Assembly: GCA_003225175.1 (NCBI GenBank)
Contig: QIBA01000045.1
Span: 1-64,000, forward strand
Length of the DNA stretch: 64,000 bases
Origin: Acidobacteriota bacterium
GTDB lineage: Bacteria > Acidobacteriota > Terriglobia > Terriglobales > Acidobacteriaceae
Direction of reading: 5' to 3'
Below the pieces are notes generated by a model. It had not been told where the DNA came from. It saw only the letters and a list, made by a program, of their open reading frames with translations, and made no database searches. Within the stretch, counting starts at the first letter, position 1, and the number at the start of each line of letters is the position of its first letter. The position numbers were made by a program, and so were the translations under genes. Of the stretch, positions 62,554 to 64,000 are shown one piece after another.

Positions 62554-62577
62554 GTAACGCGGAATTTTCCGTGTTAC
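62554..62577. promoter_or_regulatory. Inverted repeat upstream of the last receptor gene
   Basis: An 11-bp inverted repeat with one mismatch (GTAACGCGGAA, TT, TTCCGTGTTAC) ends 40 bases before the ATG at 62618. Its symmetry and position suit an operator, but a dispersed repeat is possible. Confidence 0.35.
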
Positions 62578-62617
62578 AAGCCTCGGTTGCCCGGATATTG
62601 ATGAGATCGAGGCAGGA

Positions 62618-64000
62618 ATGAGAAAACCCCAAGTACTAATAATGTGCGTGGCCCTCTTCTTTGGGGCAAGCGCATTTGCTCAGAACAGCGGAGACTTGCG
62701 CGGACGCGTCCACGACAAGAACGGAAAGCCTATAGTCAGTGCTTTCGTGATTGCCCAGGATACTCATACCGCGGTGATACGCGCTGCCAGCACGAATGAA
62801 TCGGGCGACTTCGAGATCGCGGCACTCCCCGTTGGGGAATACGTCATGCAAGTCACCGCAGATGGACATGCGAAGCTTGAAGTTCCTGCCATCCACATGG
62901 GCATAGGGCAAGCCGTAAATCTCAACCTGGTTCTCGATGCCGGATACATAAGTGAGGCTGTGGATCGATCCGGTAATGCCGGCCTGAATGTTGAGTCAGC
63001 CAACACGCAATTGGGAGTAGTGATGGATGACATCGCTGTCTCGAAGCTGCCGCTGAAGGCCCGGGACACTTACGAGCTGCTCCAGCTTCAACCTGGGGTT
63101 GAGAGCACAGTAGGAGCGAACCTGTTTTATGGAAGCAATCAGCCGGGAGTGGTTTCGGTTAGCGGAGGCCGGGCACGTTCGAACGACTACAACGTAAATG
63201 GCACGCATTCTGCAGAGTTGTTTGTGAACTCGCCTGCGGTGCAGCCATCCCCCGATTCGATCCAGGAGTTCCGTGTCATATCGCATAACTATGATGCCGA
63301 ATTGGGAAACAATTCCTGGTCAGTACTGAATGTAGTCACGAAGTCAGGCACTGACAACCTTCATGGTACTGCCTATGACTTCCTACGGAACGACTCGCTG
63401 AATGCCCGCGGCTACTTCGATCCGCAAAAGAACGCATTTCGACAGAACGAGTTCGGTGGCACCGTAGGTGGTCCGATCCGCAAAGGGAAAACGTTCTTCT
63501 TCGCCTCTTATGAAGGACGCCATGTAACGAAAGGAATTACCTCTAACGTTGTGCCTGTTCCGACCGCGCAGGAGAGAGTTGGTGACTTCTCAGGTGGAAC
63601 AGGTTTCGCCGGCACGCTCACCGATGCAACGGTTGCTCAAGTTCTAAATGCGAGACAGGGATGCGCCGCTGCAGTCACGGCTGCTGGCGGAGCGCCGATC
63701 ACTGCGAATACGCCGTACGTCAACATTTTCCCGAATTCTAAGATCCCCACTCAATGTTTCGATCCGACTGCGAACGATTTGCTCTCCTCGCTGATACCGC
63801 TGCCCAATCTTGGAACCAACATTTATCGGACATCCTCCAATTCAAATCAAAGACAGGATCAGGGCACGTTGCGGCTCGACCATAGCTTCAGCAGCCAGCA
63901 AAAGCTGGGTCTTTATTACTACGTGGCCGACGGCTACGTGCTTAATCCCTTTTCGACATTCCAGGGCGACGGAGCGAGCATACCGGGCTTCGGCGATCAG
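62618..64000 (+). CDS. TonB-receptor-like protein with carboxypeptidase-regulatory domain (partial, runs off window)
   Basis: 461 codons are open to the window edge. A signal peptide (MRKPQVLIMCVALFFGASAF) is preceded by GAGG five bases before the ATG. A carboxypeptidase-regulatory-like domain follows (DLRGRVHDKNGKPIVSAFV, LPVGEYVMQVTADGH). A plug-like domain has DDIAVSKLPLKARDTYELLQ, VSVSGGRARSNDYNVNGTH and IQEFRVISHNYDAELG. The early barrel has VVTKSGTDNLHGTAYDFLRN and FGGTVGGPI. The barrel C-terminus lies beyond 64000. It is related in layout to the proteins at 16673 and 20279. Confidence 0.9.
   Translation, partial: MRKPQVLIMCVALFFGASAFAQNSGDLRGRVHDKNGKPIVSAFVIAQDTHTAVIRAASTNESGDFEIAALPVGEYVMQVTADGHAKLEVPAIHMGIGQAVNLNLVLDAGYISEAVDRSGNAGLNVESANTQLGVVMDDIAVSKLPLKARDTYELLQLQPGVESTVGANLFYGSNQPGVVSVSGGRARSNDYNVNGTHSAELFVNSPAVQPSPDSIQEFRVISHNYDAELGNNSWSVLNVVTKSGTDNLHGTAYDFLRNDSLNARGYFDPQKNAFRQNEFGGTVGGPIRKGKTFFFASYEGRHVTKGITSNVVPVPTAQERVGDFSGGTGFAGTLTDATVAQVLNARQGCAAAVTAAGGAPITANTPYVNIFPNSKIPTQCFDPTANDLLSSLIPLPNLGTNIYRTSSNSNQRQDQGTLRLDHSFSSQQKLGLYYYVADGYVLNPFSTFQGDGASIPGFGDQ

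Overview
The window looks like a chromosomal segment of an acidobacterium, probably class Terriglobia (Koribacter/Terriglobus-type). I infer this from the gene content: a VWFA protein of the acidobacterial type, three large carboxypeptidase-regulatory/TonB-receptor-like outer membrane proteins, a CRTAC1 protein translationally coupled to a multihaem-TPR cytochrome, and many small secreted proteins of unknown function. Base composition is moderately GC-rich by eye (not counted). There is no phage, plasmid, transposase, integrase or CRISPR signal.

Layout. 132-1586 is glycogen synthase (TTG start). 1601-8086 is an accessory cluster: a divergent esterase, then on the plus strand a second esterase, an ATP-grasp ligase, a GCS2/YbdK-type carboxylate-amine ligase, an M29-like aminopeptidase and a second, divergent ATP-grasp-like protein. 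Together they look like a small-peptide or amide-metabolite pathway, and this is the best candidate for an undescribed system in the window. 8165-15297 holds an M28 peptidase, DinB, SYLF, glucose-6-phosphate dehydrogenase, VWFA and outer-membrane efflux genes. 15492-24091 holds a DUF5666-like secreted protein overlapped by a TonB-receptor-like gene, then a second large receptor. 24312-32168 is a minus-strand block of secreted and redox proteins: double FKBP, PQQ-like/discoidin, CRTAC1, and pentahaem cytochrome with TPRs.

32217-42855 is mixed: DUF3175, DUF488, AI-2E-type permease, zinc alcohol dehydrogenase, GH43 glycosidase, two secreted proteins with a VirB10-like barrel, a molybdopterin oxidoreductase with its membrane cytochrome b, a metallophosphoesterase, tRNA-Asp and DUF2127.

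42981-56504 is one tight minus-strand respiratory complex I operon in the order nuoA-C-D-E-F-G-H-J-K-L-M-N. nuoB and nuoI are absent, and no gap is large enough to hold either. The enzyme needs both subunits, so they must be encoded elsewhere.

56676-64000 holds a hypothetical protein, a possible 36-residue membrane peptide, a diguanylate cyclase, a YidB/DUF937 pseudogene broken by about four frameshifts, a ComEA-like helix-hairpin-helix protein next to a Lys/Ser/Thr repeat protein, a GlsB-type membrane protein, a short-chain dehydrogenase split by one extra C in a C5 run, and the first 461 codons of a third TonB-receptor-like protein that runs off the window.

All family calls come from reading translated sequence and motifs; no database search was run.
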